A stretch of 64,000 nt of DNA, taken from positions 186,001 through 250,000 of the forward strand of contig CAYJLF010000003.1 of assembly GCA_964371055.1 (NCBI GenBank), in the 5' to 3' direction. Source of the DNA: CAYJLF01 sp964371055. GTDB taxonomy: Bacteria; Eisenbacteria; RBG-16-71-46; CAIMUX01. Numbering within the stretch: the first letter of the stretch is position 1; each line of letters begins with the position of its first letter. Below, in pieces: positions 42,352 to 50,479 of the stretch. The position numbers and the translations under genes are program-made. The notes beneath the pieces were generated by a model, which saw only the letters and a program-made list of their open reading frames with translations, had not been told where the DNA came from and ran no database searches.

Positions 42352-43827
42352 ATGGCAGACGAGCAGAAGGAAAGGGAAGTCCGGCCGGAGGAGGCGCTGA
42401 GCGAGGAGTCTCTCCTCGACTCCATCATCTCCACCACCAAGTACAAGCCGACGGACGAAAGCTATGCCGTCGCCAGGCGCGGCCTCGAGGCCTTCATCAA
42501 GGAGCTGGTGGGCAAAGAGGGCGTGCGGGTGCACCAGTCGGTCATCAATCAGATGATCTCCGAGCTGGACGGACGCATGAGCCGCCAGATCAACGAGATT
42601 CTCCACCATCCCGAGGTGCAGAAGCTCGAGTCGTCCTGGCGCGGCCTGAAGTTCCTCGTCGACCGCACGAACTTCCGCGAGAACATCAAGGTCGAAGTTC
42701 TGAACGTGTCCAAGGATGACCTGCTGAATGACTTCGAGGACTCGCCCGAGGTGGTCAAGTCGGGTCTGTACAAGCACGTCTACACGGCCGAGTACGGCCA
42801 GTTCGGCGGCGAGCCGTTCGGGGCGATGGTCGCGAACTACGAAATGACCGCGCATCCGCAGGACATCAAGCTGCTGCAGTATGCCGGTTCCGTCTCGTCG
42901 ATGGCCCATGCGCCGTTCATCGCCGCGGCCGGGCCGAAGTTCTTCGGCGAGGAGTCGTTCGACAGCCTGCCGAACCTGAAGGACCTGAAGTCGATCTTCG
43001 AGGCTCCGCAGTATGCGAAGTGGCGCGCTTTCCGTGAGTCGGAGGACGCGCGGAACGTGGGCCTCGTCATGCCGCGTTTCCTCCTGCGGCTGCCGTACGG
43101 GCAGGAGACGGTTCCAGTCAAGGAGTTCAACTTCGAAGAGAGTTACGGCGATCACGATGACTACCTCTGGGGCAACGCCGCCTTCGCCTTCGCCAGTCGT
43201 CTCACGGACAGCTTCGCGCAGTTCCGCTGGTGCCCGAATATCATCGGGCCGCAGAGCGGCGGAGCCGTGGATGACCTGCCGGTGCATGTCTATTCCGCGA
43301 TGGGCGCGGCGGAGCAGAAGATTCCCACGGAGGTCCTCATCTCCGAGCGGCGGGAGTTCGAGCTCTCGGAAGAGGGCTTCATCGCCCTCACCATGCGGAA
43401 GGGATCAGACAACGCCGCCTTCTTCTCGGCCAACTCCTGCCAGAAGCCGAAGTACTTCGGCCAGAGCAAGGAAGGGAAGGACGCGGAGACCAACTACAAG
43501 CTGGCGACGCAACTTCCGTACATGTTCATCGTCAGCCGACTGGCGCACTACATCAAGGTCATCCAGCGGGAGAACATCGGCAGTTGGAAGGAGAAGAGCG
43601 ATCTCGATCGTGAGCTGAATGCCTGGATCAACCAGTACGTGGCGGAGATGGACGACGCCAGTCCGGCGGTGCGCTCGCGGCGTCCGCTGCGCGAGGCGAA
43701 GGTCGTCGTCTCGGACGTGGAAGGGGATCCGGGCTGGTACAAGGTGGATCTGCGGGTCCGTCCGCACTTCAAGTACATGGGCGCATTCTTCACCCTCTCG
43801 CTGGTCGGAAAACTGGACAAGAAGTAG
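42352..43827 (+). CDS. tssC: T6SS contractile sheath large subunit TssC (VipB)
   Basis: 491 residues, ATG after GGAGGGGAG. Partner of TssB in the sheath and the ClpV substrate-complex partner. Core features: the first helix LDSIISTTKYKPTDESY, HHPEVQKLESSWRGLKFLVDRTNFRENIKVEVLNV, FGAMVANYEMTAHPQDIKLLQYAGS, MAHAPFIAAAGPKFFG, MPRFLLRLPYG, YLWGNAAFAFASRLTDSF and the C-terminal LTMRKGSDNAAFFSANSCQKPK. Full length and free of gaps, in contrast to the second, divergent TssC-like protein encoded at 59646-60986 on the other strand. Confidence 0.96.
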   Translation: MADEQKEREVRPEEALSEESLLDSIISTTKYKPTDESYAVARRGLEAFIKELVGKEGVRVHQSVINQMISELDGRMSRQINEILHHPEVQKLESSWRGLKFLVDRTNFRENIKVEVLNVSKDDLLNDFEDSPEVVKSGLYKHVYTAEYGQFGGEPFGAMVANYEMTAHPQDIKLLQYAGSVSSMAHAPFIAAAGPKFFGEESFDSLPNLKDLKSIFEAPQYAKWRAFRESEDARNVGLVMPRFLLRLPYGQETVPVKEFNFEESYGDHDDYLWGNAAFAFASRLTDSFAQFRWCPNIIGPQSGGAVDDLPVHVYSAMGAAEQKIPTEVLISERREFELSEEGFIALTMRKGSDNAAFFSANSCQKPKYFGQSKEGKDAETNYKLATQLPYMFIVSRLAHYIKVIQRENIGSWKEKSDLDRELNAWINQYVAEMDDASPAVRSRRPLREAKVVVSDVEGDPGWYKVDLRVRPHFKYMGAFFTLSLVGKLDKK

Positions 43828-43838
43828 GAGCGTCCTTC

Positions 43839-43856
43839 GCCGGGCGCACGCCCGGC
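43839..43856 (+). other. Hairpin between tssC and hcp
   Basis: GCCGGGC (43839-43845), GCAC loop, GCCCGGC (43850-43856), 11 bp after the tssC stop. No T-tract, so it is more likely an mRNA-stabilising or partial-termination structure that could set the hcp level independently of the sheath genes. Confidence 0.4.
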
Positions 43857-43926
43857 TGCGCGCGGAACGGGGCGGTGGATCGCCCGCGTGCAGGTTTCCA
43901 GCCGCCACCGTGGAGGATCGTGACCC

Positions 43927-44418
43927 ATGGCCGAAACCGTACACCTATACCTCAAGGCGAATGGCGCGGATATACAGGGCGAGAGCACGCAGCAGTCGCT
44001 CGGGCGTGAGAACAGCATCGAGTGCCTGCAGTTCGAGAGTTCGGTCGAGACGGCCCGGGAAGCCGGCAGCGGCATGGCCACCGGCCGGCGGCGGTACGAG
44101 CCGATTCGCATCTGGAAGCGGATCGATAAGTCGACTCCGCTGATCTACAAGGCGATGGTGGAGAACCAGGCGGTCGAGGGAATCTTCAAGTTCTTCCGAC
44201 CGAGCCCGGCGGGCGACGGTACGACGCAGCACTTCTATACCGTCGAATTCAAGAAGGGCCGGGTCAACAGCATGAAGAGCTTTTCGCCGGACGTCATCAA
44301 CCCGACGTCGACGAACAACCCGCCCACCGAGGAGGTCTCGTTCGTGTTCCACACGATCAGCTGGACCTACGAGGAGGGCGGAATCAGCCACGAGGACACC
44401 TGGTCGGCCCCTCGCTGA
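43927..44418 (+). CDS. hcp: T6SS inner-tube protein Hcp (TssD)
   Basis: Hexameric ring protein that stacks into the tube, and a carrier of small effectors. 163 residues, ATG with GGAGG about 11 bases upstream. Family sequence: VHLYLKANGADIQGESTQQSLGRENSIECLQFESSVETA, MATGRRRYEPIRIWKRIDKSTPLIYKAMV, FKFFRPSPAGDGTTQHFYTVEFKKGRVNSMKSFSPDV and VSFVFHTISWTYEEGGISHEDTW. The length equals the usual Hcp, so no C-terminal effector extension is present. Confidence 0.96.
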   Translation: MAETVHLYLKANGADIQGESTQQSLGRENSIECLQFESSVETAREAGSGMATGRRRYEPIRIWKRIDKSTPLIYKAMVENQAVEGIFKFFRPSPAGDGTTQHFYTVEFKKGRVNSMKSFSPDVINPTSTNNPPTEEVSFVFHTISWTYEEGGISHEDTWSAPR

Positions 44419-44476
44419 TCGCATACGGCCTTGACGTCCGGGGGAGGCCGCGCCCCCGGACGGCTGACCGCCCTGC

Positions 44477-44893
44477 ATGCCGCGCGAACGGAGCTTGCTC
44501 GAACGGCTTCGCCGGTCCGAGGAGGAACTCGGGCGGAGCATTCACGAGGACCCTGCCCGCCGGGTGGAGTCGGTCCTCGGCAACCTGCGGAGGGTGCTGA
44601 ACTCCCGCCACGGGATCTCTCCGATTGCCTCGGAGTACGGGATCCCCGATCTGTCGGACGTGATCCACAGCTTCCCCGAGGCGACGGCGAAACTGCGTGC
44701 GGCGATCCAGACCGCGATCGAGCGCTACGAGCCGCGGCTGCGACGCGTGCGGGTGCGGACCGTGGAGATGCCCGACGATCCCCTGTCGCTGCGCTTTGAG
44801 ATCACCGCCGAGCTGGTGACGGACGACGCGAAGTCGTCCATCTGGTTCGAGACCCGGATCGACTCCCACGGCGAAGTCAGCGTCCGGACGTAG
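44477..44893 (+). CDS. tssE: T6SS baseplate wedge protein TssE
   Basis: 138 residues, a gp25-like protein of the baseplate. Recognised by IHEDPARRVESVLGNLRRVLNSRHGISPIASEYGIPDLSD followed by AIERYEPRLRRVRVRTVEM, the conserved R-L-x-R...Y-E-P-R pattern. The final strands LRFEITAELVTDDAKSSIWFETRI fit the gp25 beta sheet. The start has no good ribosome-binding site and lies 58 bp after hcp. Confidence 0.92.
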   Translation: MPRERSLLERLRRSEEELGRSIHEDPARRVESVLGNLRRVLNSRHGISPIASEYGIPDLSDVIHSFPEATAKLRAAIQTAIERYEPRLRRVRVRTVEMPDDPLSLRFEITAELVTDDAKSSIWFETRIDSHGEVSVRT

Positions 44894-44900
44894 GAGGGGA

Positions 44901-46652
44901 ATGTTCGAGCGCTACTACCAGGAGGAGCTGCTCTACCTGCGGGAGCTGGGAGGGGAGTTCGCCCGGACCCACCCGACCGCGGCCCACATGCTGGCCGCGC
45001 CCGGCAGCGATCCCGACGTGGAGCGCCTGCTGGAAGGCTTCGCCTTCCTCTCGGCCCGGGTGCGGCAGAAGCTCGACGATGAGATCCCCGAGGTCACGCA
45101 CGGCCTCATGTCGATGCTCTGCCCGCACTACCTGCGTCCGATCCCCGCGATGACGATCCTCGAGTTTCAACCGGTGCTGGCGGCGCTGCGCCGCGCGCGC
45201 GCGGTGCCGCGGGGAACCGAGGTCCGCTCGGTCCCGGTGGAGAGCACTCCCTGCCGTTTCCGCACGACCTGCGAGGCGGTCTTGAACCCGCTCTCGCTGG
45301 AGGACGTGCGGCTCGAGACCGGCGCCGGGGGATCCCGCCTGCAGCTTGGCTTTCGGATCTGGAACCAGGTCCGGCCCGAGGACCTCGACCTGCGCCGGCT
45401 TCGTCTCTACCTGCACGGCGATCCGGCCGTCACGTTCGCGCTTCACTACCATCTCAGCCGCCAGGTGAAAGAGGCGGTCGTACGCCTGACGCCGGCCGGA
45501 ACCGAAGGACCGGAAGCGCGCGGCGTGCGCTGTGAGCCGGCTGGATTCGCGGACGACGAGGCCGTGCTGGAGTATCCCCCGCGCTCCTTCAGCGGGTACA
45601 GGCTCCTGCAGGAGTATTTCGTCTTCCCGCCCAAGTTTCTCTTCATCGATCTTGTGGGCGTGGATGCGCTCGCGCGTCTCGGCGCGACGGACCGTTTCTT
45701 TGTCGACGTGCGTTTCTCAGGCGCCCTGCCGCCGGGCCTCTCCCCCACGCGGGACGACATCCGCCTGCACTGCACTCCCGTGGTGAACCTCTTCCCCCAC
45801 GAGAGCGATCCGATCCGCGTGGACCGCACCCGAACGGAGTACCGGCTGCGGCCGGCCGGAGGGGACGCGCTCCATTACGAGGTCTTCTCGATCGACCGCG
45901 TTTCCGCGCTGGCGCCTTCCGGCGGGGAGGAGCGGGAAGTGCCCGACTTCCACTCTTTCCGTTCTCCCAGCGACCCGGGCGGGCGGCTCGTCTTCTACTC
46001 GGCGCGGCTGCGCCCCTCCCCGGTGGATGGGCGGAGCGATCCCTACCTGGCGTTCGTGGATGCCCGGGGCGCGGCGGCGCCACCCGCGACCGAGACGGTC
46101 ACGGTGAGCCTGACCTGCACCAACCGGCGCCTGCCCGAGGGGTTGCGGGTAGGAGACATCCAGGTGCCGTCCGACTCCTCGCCGGAGTTCGTGCGGTTCG
46201 CGAACCTGTTTCCGCCCACCCCGTCGATCCCGCCGCCGCTGGAGGGTGACCTTCACTGGAGGCTGTTGTCCCACCTCGCGCTCGGCTATCTGTCGCTGAC
46301 CAACATCGCGGTGCTGCGCGGGATCCTCGGACTGTACAACTTCCAGTCGCTGCGTGATGCGCGGGCGGCAGGGGCGAACGCCCGGCGGATCGAGGGGATC
46401 CGCTCCGTCCACGCCCGCCCGGCCGACCTGGTGCGGCGCGACGGGGTGGTGCGCGGCACGGAGGTGACGCTGGAACTGCAGGAGGATCACTTCGCCGGGC
46501 CGGGCGACCTGCACCTCTTTGCCAGTGTCCTCGAGCGGTTCCTGGCGCTCCATGCGACCCTGAATTCCTTCACCCGCCTTACGGTCCGCGGCACGCAGCG
46601 CGGGGAGGTCTGGACATGGCCGGTGCGCTCGGGCAACCGGATCCTGATCTGA
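44901..46652 (+). CDS. tssF: T6SS baseplate protein TssF
   Basis: 583 residues from an ATG just after GGAGGGGA, 7 bp after tssE. TssF and TssG form the wedge of the baseplate. Opening ERYYQEELLYLRELGGEFARTHPTAAHMLAAPGSDPDVERLLEGFAFLSARVRQKLDDEIPEVTHGLMSMLCPHYLRPIPAMTI is diagnostic. Later parts (YFVFPPKFLFIDLVGVDAL, HCTPVVNLFPHESDPIRVDRTRTEYRLRPA, LSHLALGYLSLTNIAVLRGILGLYNF) follow the family order. It overlaps tssG by 37 bp. Confidence 0.95.
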   Translation: MFERYYQEELLYLRELGGEFARTHPTAAHMLAAPGSDPDVERLLEGFAFLSARVRQKLDDEIPEVTHGLMSMLCPHYLRPIPAMTILEFQPVLAALRRARAVPRGTEVRSVPVESTPCRFRTTCEAVLNPLSLEDVRLETGAGGSRLQLGFRIWNQVRPEDLDLRRLRLYLHGDPAVTFALHYHLSRQVKEAVVRLTPAGTEGPEARGVRCEPAGFADDEAVLEYPPRSFSGYRLLQEYFVFPPKFLFIDLVGVDALARLGATDRFFVDVRFSGALPPGLSPTRDDIRLHCTPVVNLFPHESDPIRVDRTRTEYRLRPAGGDALHYEVFSIDRVSALAPSGGEEREVPDFHSFRSPSDPGGRLVFYSARLRPSPVDGRSDPYLAFVDARGAAAPPATETVTVSLTCTNRRLPEGLRVGDIQVPSDSSPEFVRFANLFPPTPSIPPPLEGDLHWRLLSHLALGYLSLTNIAVLRGILGLYNFQSLRDARAAGANARRIEGIRSVHARPADLVRRDGVVRGTEVTLELQEDHFAGPGDLHLFASVLERFLALHATLNSFTRLTVRGTQRGEVWTWPVRSGNRILI

Positions 46653-47707
46653 CCGCGCCCAGGGCGGAAGAGGGCGAGGCTCGCGCGCTGGCGCTGCCGG
46701 CGGACCTGGAGCGGATCCCGTTTTTCCAGCTGGTCCACCTGCTGCTGCGGGAGCGGGAGCAGGCGCCGCCCGGCGGTGGCGGCCCGCCCTCGCGGGAGGC
46801 GCTGCGCTTTCGCGCCGCGGCCAGTCTCGCCTTTGCGCCCTCCGATGTCGCCTCGGTCGAAGAGATCGAGGAACGTCCCGATCCCTGGGAGCCGCCGCGC
46901 CGACTGCACCGTATCACCGTGAACTTCCTCGGGCTGTACGGACCGGCTTCACCCATGCCGAACCACCTGACCGAAGAGATCCTGCAGGGTGGATCCGAGG
47001 CCGACGCCGTGCGGGACTTCCTGGATCTCTTCAACCACCGACTGATCTCCTTCGTCTACCGAAGTTGGGAACGGGTGCGGCCCTATCTGCGTTCCGAGCC
47101 CGAGCGACCGGACGACTGGACGAGGCGATTTCTGGGGTTTCTGGGCCTCGGTACCGAGGGGGCGGCGGATGCCCTCCCTCTCTCGCCGCGGAGGCTCCTG
47201 CACTCGGCCGGCCTCTTCGCCACGCAGAGCCGCTCGGCCGCGGGACTGGAGGCGCTCCTGCGCGACCTGTTGCCCGGCGTGCCCGTCGCGGTCGAATCGT
47301 GCGTCCCGAGGATCGTGCGGATGCCCGGCGACGCGCGGGTCAGCCTCGGTCGGCGTGGACGCCTCGGCGAGGATGCTCGGATCGGCGAGACGCTGCGTGA
47401 CGGTGCCGGGGCCTTTCGGGTGGTGCTTGGGCCCCTGACGCGCGACACCTACCGGGACCTGCTCCCCGATCGCGAGACGTTTCCACTGCTGGCGGCGGTC
47501 GTGCGCTTCTTCGCCCCGGATGCCCTGATCTTCTCCTTTCGCCTGCGACTGCCCGCGGCGGAGACGGTGCCGTTGCGGCTCGACCCCACGGCCGACCTTC
47601 CCCTCGGGCGGATGAGCTGGCTCGGTTCGCCCCAGGCAGGGATCGAGCATCTCGACCTGGGTCCGCGCGGTCTTGACCCCTTGTCTGCCGGTACACGCGC
47701 GGCGTGA
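46616..47707 (+). CDS. tssG: T6SS baseplate protein TssG
   Basis: 363 residues; the ATG lies inside the 3' end of tssF. Family features: ALPADLERIPFFQLVHLLLRE, IRFRAAASLAFAPSDVASVE-type strands, VNFLGLYGPASPMPNHLTEEIL, FLDLFNHRLISFVYRSWERVRPY and LLHSAGLFATQSRSAAGLEALLRDLLPGVPVAVE, ending in WLGSPQ-type closure. It partners TssF in the baseplate wedge. Followed 22 bp later by clpV. Confidence 0.95.
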   Translation: MAGALGQPDPDLTAPRAEEGEARALALPADLERIPFFQLVHLLLREREQAPPGGGGPPSREALRFRAAASLAFAPSDVASVEEIEERPDPWEPPRRLHRITVNFLGLYGPASPMPNHLTEEILQGGSEADAVRDFLDLFNHRLISFVYRSWERVRPYLRSEPERPDDWTRRFLGFLGLGTEGAADALPLSPRRLLHSAGLFATQSRSAAGLEALLRDLLPGVPVAVESCVPRIVRMPGDARVSLGRRGRLGEDARIGETLRDGAGAFRVVLGPLTRDTYRDLLPDRETFPLLAAVVRFFAPDALIFSFRLRLPAAETVPLRLDPTADLPLGRMSWLGSPQAGIEHLDLGPRGLDPLSAGTRAA

Positions 47708-47729
47708 GTTCCGGCCCGGAGGAGTGCTG

Positions 47730-50402
47730 ATGCTGAAGATCGATCTGAAAGGCCTGGTCCGAAAGCTGAACCGTTACTGCACCCGTTCGCTCGAAGGGGC
47801 GGCGGGACTCTGCGTGTCGCGGGGACATTACGAGGTGACCGCGGAACACCTGTTGCTCTGCTTCCTCGAAGATCCCGAGGCCGACACCCAGAAGGCGCTG
47901 AAGCACTTCGGGCAGTCGCCGGCGCGGATCCTGGCGGCGGTGCAGCATACGCTCGATCGACTCCGCGGCGGAAACAGCGGCCGGCCGGTCTTCTCCGACA
48001 ACCTGGTGGAGTGGATCCGCGACGCGTGGCTTCTCGCCTCGGTCGAGCACCAGGACGCCAAGGTGCGCAGCGGCCACCTGCTGCTCGCGCTGGCGCTGCA
48101 GCCGGATCGGTACACCGCGGCCGATCTCTCCGAGCATCTCGCGGCGATCAAGGCGGAGGAGATGCGGCGCGATCTCTATCGGATCTGCGCCGGTTCGCGC
48201 GAGGATGAAGCGCCGGCGGAGGGAGGGGGCGCACCCGGAGCGGCCGGGGGGGCGCCGGGTCGATCGGCGGACGAGACGGCGATCGGGCGTTTCTGCGTCG
48301 ATCTGACCGAACGGGCGCGACGGGGCGAGATCGATCCGGTCTTCGGGCGTGATCGCGAAATCCGGATGATGATCGACATCCTGGCGCGTCGCCGGAAGAA
48401 CAACCCGATCGTGGTCGGGGAGCCGGGCACCGGAAAGACCGCGGTGGTGGAGGGGTTCGCGCTGCGTCTTGTGCAGGGCGACGTGCCCGACGTGATGAAG
48501 ACCTGGCGCATCCTCTCGCTCGACCTCGGGCTGCTGCAGGCGGGAGCGGGGGTCCGGGGCGAGTTCGAGAACCGCCTCAAGGGGGTCATCCAGGAGATCA
48601 AGTCCTCCCCGGCGCCGATCGTCACCTTCATCGACGAGGCGCATACGCTCATCGGCGCCGGCGGAACGGCCGGAGGCAGCGACGCGGCCAATCTGCTCAA
48701 GCCGGCGCTCGCGCGCGGGGAACTGCGCACGATCGCGGCGACGACCTGGTCGGAGTTCAAGAAGTACTTCGAGAAGGATCCGGCTCTGGAACGGCGCTTC
48801 CAGCTCGTCAAGATCGACGAGCCGGACGAGGCGACCGCCGTGCTGATGATGCGCGGTCTGCGGGAGCGCTACGAGGCCGCCCACGGAGTCCGCATTCTCG
48901 AAGAGGCCGTGGAGGCGGCGGCGCGGCTCTCCGCGCGGTACATCTCCGGACGCCAGCTCCCCGACAAGGCCGTGGACCTGCTCGACACCGCGGCGGCGCG
49001 CGTCCGCATCGCGAGCGCCACCGTCCCGGAGGCGGTGGACGCTCTCGACCGGCGGAGGGTGGAACTCGATCGCGAGCGGGAGGCGCTCCGGCGCGAGGAG
49101 ACGCTGGCCGGCACGAGCTATCCGGAGCGGCTGGCCGGGATCGAGGCCGAGGAAGGGCGCCTGGGAGAAGAGCGCGCGAAGCTCGTCTCCCGCTGGGAGG
49201 AGGAGAAGGCCGCGGTCGAGGCGGTGCGCGGGCTGCGGGTGAAGCTCGCGGCCGGGCCGGAAGCGACGCCCGAGGGCGACGTGCCGCCCGTGCCCCTCCC
49301 GCCTGAAGAACGCGCTCAGACGCAGGCCGAACTCGAGCGCGCCTATGCCGCGCTGCGCGCTCTGCAGGGGACCGCTCCGCTCGTACCGCTCGACGTGGAT
49401 GCGCACACTGTCGCCAGCGTGGTCGCCGGATGGACCGGGATCCCGGTAGGGAAGATGGTCAGCGATGAGGCGGCCACGATCCTGAGGTTCCGCGACCGCA
49501 TGGCGGAGCGTATCAAGGGGCAGGACGCCGCGCTCGAGGCGGTGGACCGGGGTGTGCGGGCCGCCCGCGCCGGTCTGCGCAATCCCCAGACGCCGTTGGG
49601 GGTCTTCCTCTTCGTCGGGCCGAGCGGCGTCGGCAAGACCGAAACGGCGCTGACCGTCGCCGACCTGATGTTCGGCGGGGACCGCTTCCTCACCACCATC
49701 AACATGTCGGAGTTCCAGGAGAAACACACCGTCAGCCGGCTCGTCGGCTCGCCGCCCGGGTATGTCGGCTATGGCGAGGGAGGGGTGTTGACCGAGGCCG
49801 TCCGACAGAAGCCGTACTCCGTGGTCCTGCTCGACGAGGTGGAGAAGGCCGATCCCGAGGTGATGAACCTCTTCTACCAGGTCTTCGACAAGGGGATGCT
49901 GGCCGACGGCGAGGGCCGGATCATCGACTTCAAGAACACGATCGTCTTCATGACCAGCAACCTGGCCACCGACGTCATCATGCAGATGGGCTCCGGACCG
50001 GTGCCGCCCAGCGCCGACGAGTTGAAGAACGCGATTCGCCCCGTCCTGAGCAAGCACTTCAAGCCTGCGCTCCTGGGGCGGATGGAGATCGTGCCGTTCT
50101 TCCCCCTCGTGGGAGAGAGCCTGCTGTCCATCGTCCGGCTCAAGCTCGGCAAGGTGGTGGGGCGGATGATGGAGAGCCATCACATGCGTCTCGAGTACGA
50201 CCCGGCCGTGGAGCAGGCGGTCGCGGCGCGCTGCCAGGATCCGGACTCGGGCGCGAGGGCCATCGATCACATCGTCAACCAGAACCTGCTGCCCCTCCTG
50301 GCGACGCGCCTCCTGGAGCGCATGTCGGAGGGACCGCTCCCCGACGCGGTGCGGGTGGCGATGGCGGCGGATGGAGAGTTCGAGATCGTCTTCGGGAGCT
50401 GA
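47730..50402 (+). CDS. clpV: T6SS sheath-recycling AAA+ ATPase ClpV (TssH)
   Basis: Disassembles contracted TssBC sheaths by threading TssC. 890 residues from the ATG at 47730 (GGAGG upstream). An N-terminal ClpN domain (about 1-150; LNRYCTRSLEGAAGLCVSRGHYEVTAEHLLLCFLE) precedes AAA module 1 with Walker A GEPGTGKT (230-237). A coiled middle domain (about 420-510) is charged and helical, and AAA module 2 has Walker A GPSGVGKT (630-637) and the sensor pattern FLTTINMSEFQEKH. VVLLDEVEKADPEV gives Walker B 2. Complete and unbroken, so the recycling function is likely intact. Confidence 0.95.
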   Translation: MLKIDLKGLVRKLNRYCTRSLEGAAGLCVSRGHYEVTAEHLLLCFLEDPEADTQKALKHFGQSPARILAAVQHTLDRLRGGNSGRPVFSDNLVEWIRDAWLLASVEHQDAKVRSGHLLLALALQPDRYTAADLSEHLAAIKAEEMRRDLYRICAGSREDEAPAEGGGAPGAAGGAPGRSADETAIGRFCVDLTERARRGEIDPVFGRDREIRMMIDILARRRKNNPIVVGEPGTGKTAVVEGFALRLVQGDVPDVMKTWRILSLDLGLLQAGAGVRGEFENRLKGVIQEIKSSPAPIVTFIDEAHTLIGAGGTAGGSDAANLLKPALARGELRTIAATTWSEFKKYFEKDPALERRFQLVKIDEPDEATAVLMMRGLRERYEAAHGVRILEEAVEAAARLSARYISGRQLPDKAVDLLDTAAARVRIASATVPEAVDALDRRRVELDREREALRREETLAGTSYPERLAGIEAEEGRLGEERAKLVSRWEEEKAAVEAVRGLRVKLAAGPEATPEGDVPPVPLPPEERAQTQAELERAYAALRALQGTAPLVPLDVDAHTVASVVAGWTGIPVGKMVSDEAATILRFRDRMAERIKGQDAALEAVDRGVRAARAGLRNPQTPLGVFLFVGPSGVGKTETALTVADLMFGGDRFLTTINMSEFQEKHTVSRLVGSPPGYVGYGEGGVLTEAVRQKPYSVVLLDEVEKADPEVMNLFYQVFDKGMLADGEGRIIDFKNTIVFMTSNLATDVIMQMGSGPVPPSADELKNAIRPVLSKHFKPALLGRMEIVPFFPLVGESLLSIVRLKLGKVVGRMMESHHMRLEYDPAVEQAVAARCQDPDSGARAIDHIVNQNLLPLLATRLLERMSEGPLPDAVRVAMAADGEFEIVFGS

Positions 50403-50479
50403 CGGGGCCGGTAGAACCCTGCCTGGCCTCCGGTTCTCCGCTCGGGCGGACGCGTCGCCACCGGCGCGGGGAGGAATGC

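Noticed and set aside
47340..50270. 976-codon open frame on the minus strand under clpV
   Set aside because: Antisense shadow of clpV caused by high GC3; the plus-strand product matches ClpV fully and the shadow protein is low-complexity Arg/Gly/Asp-rich.
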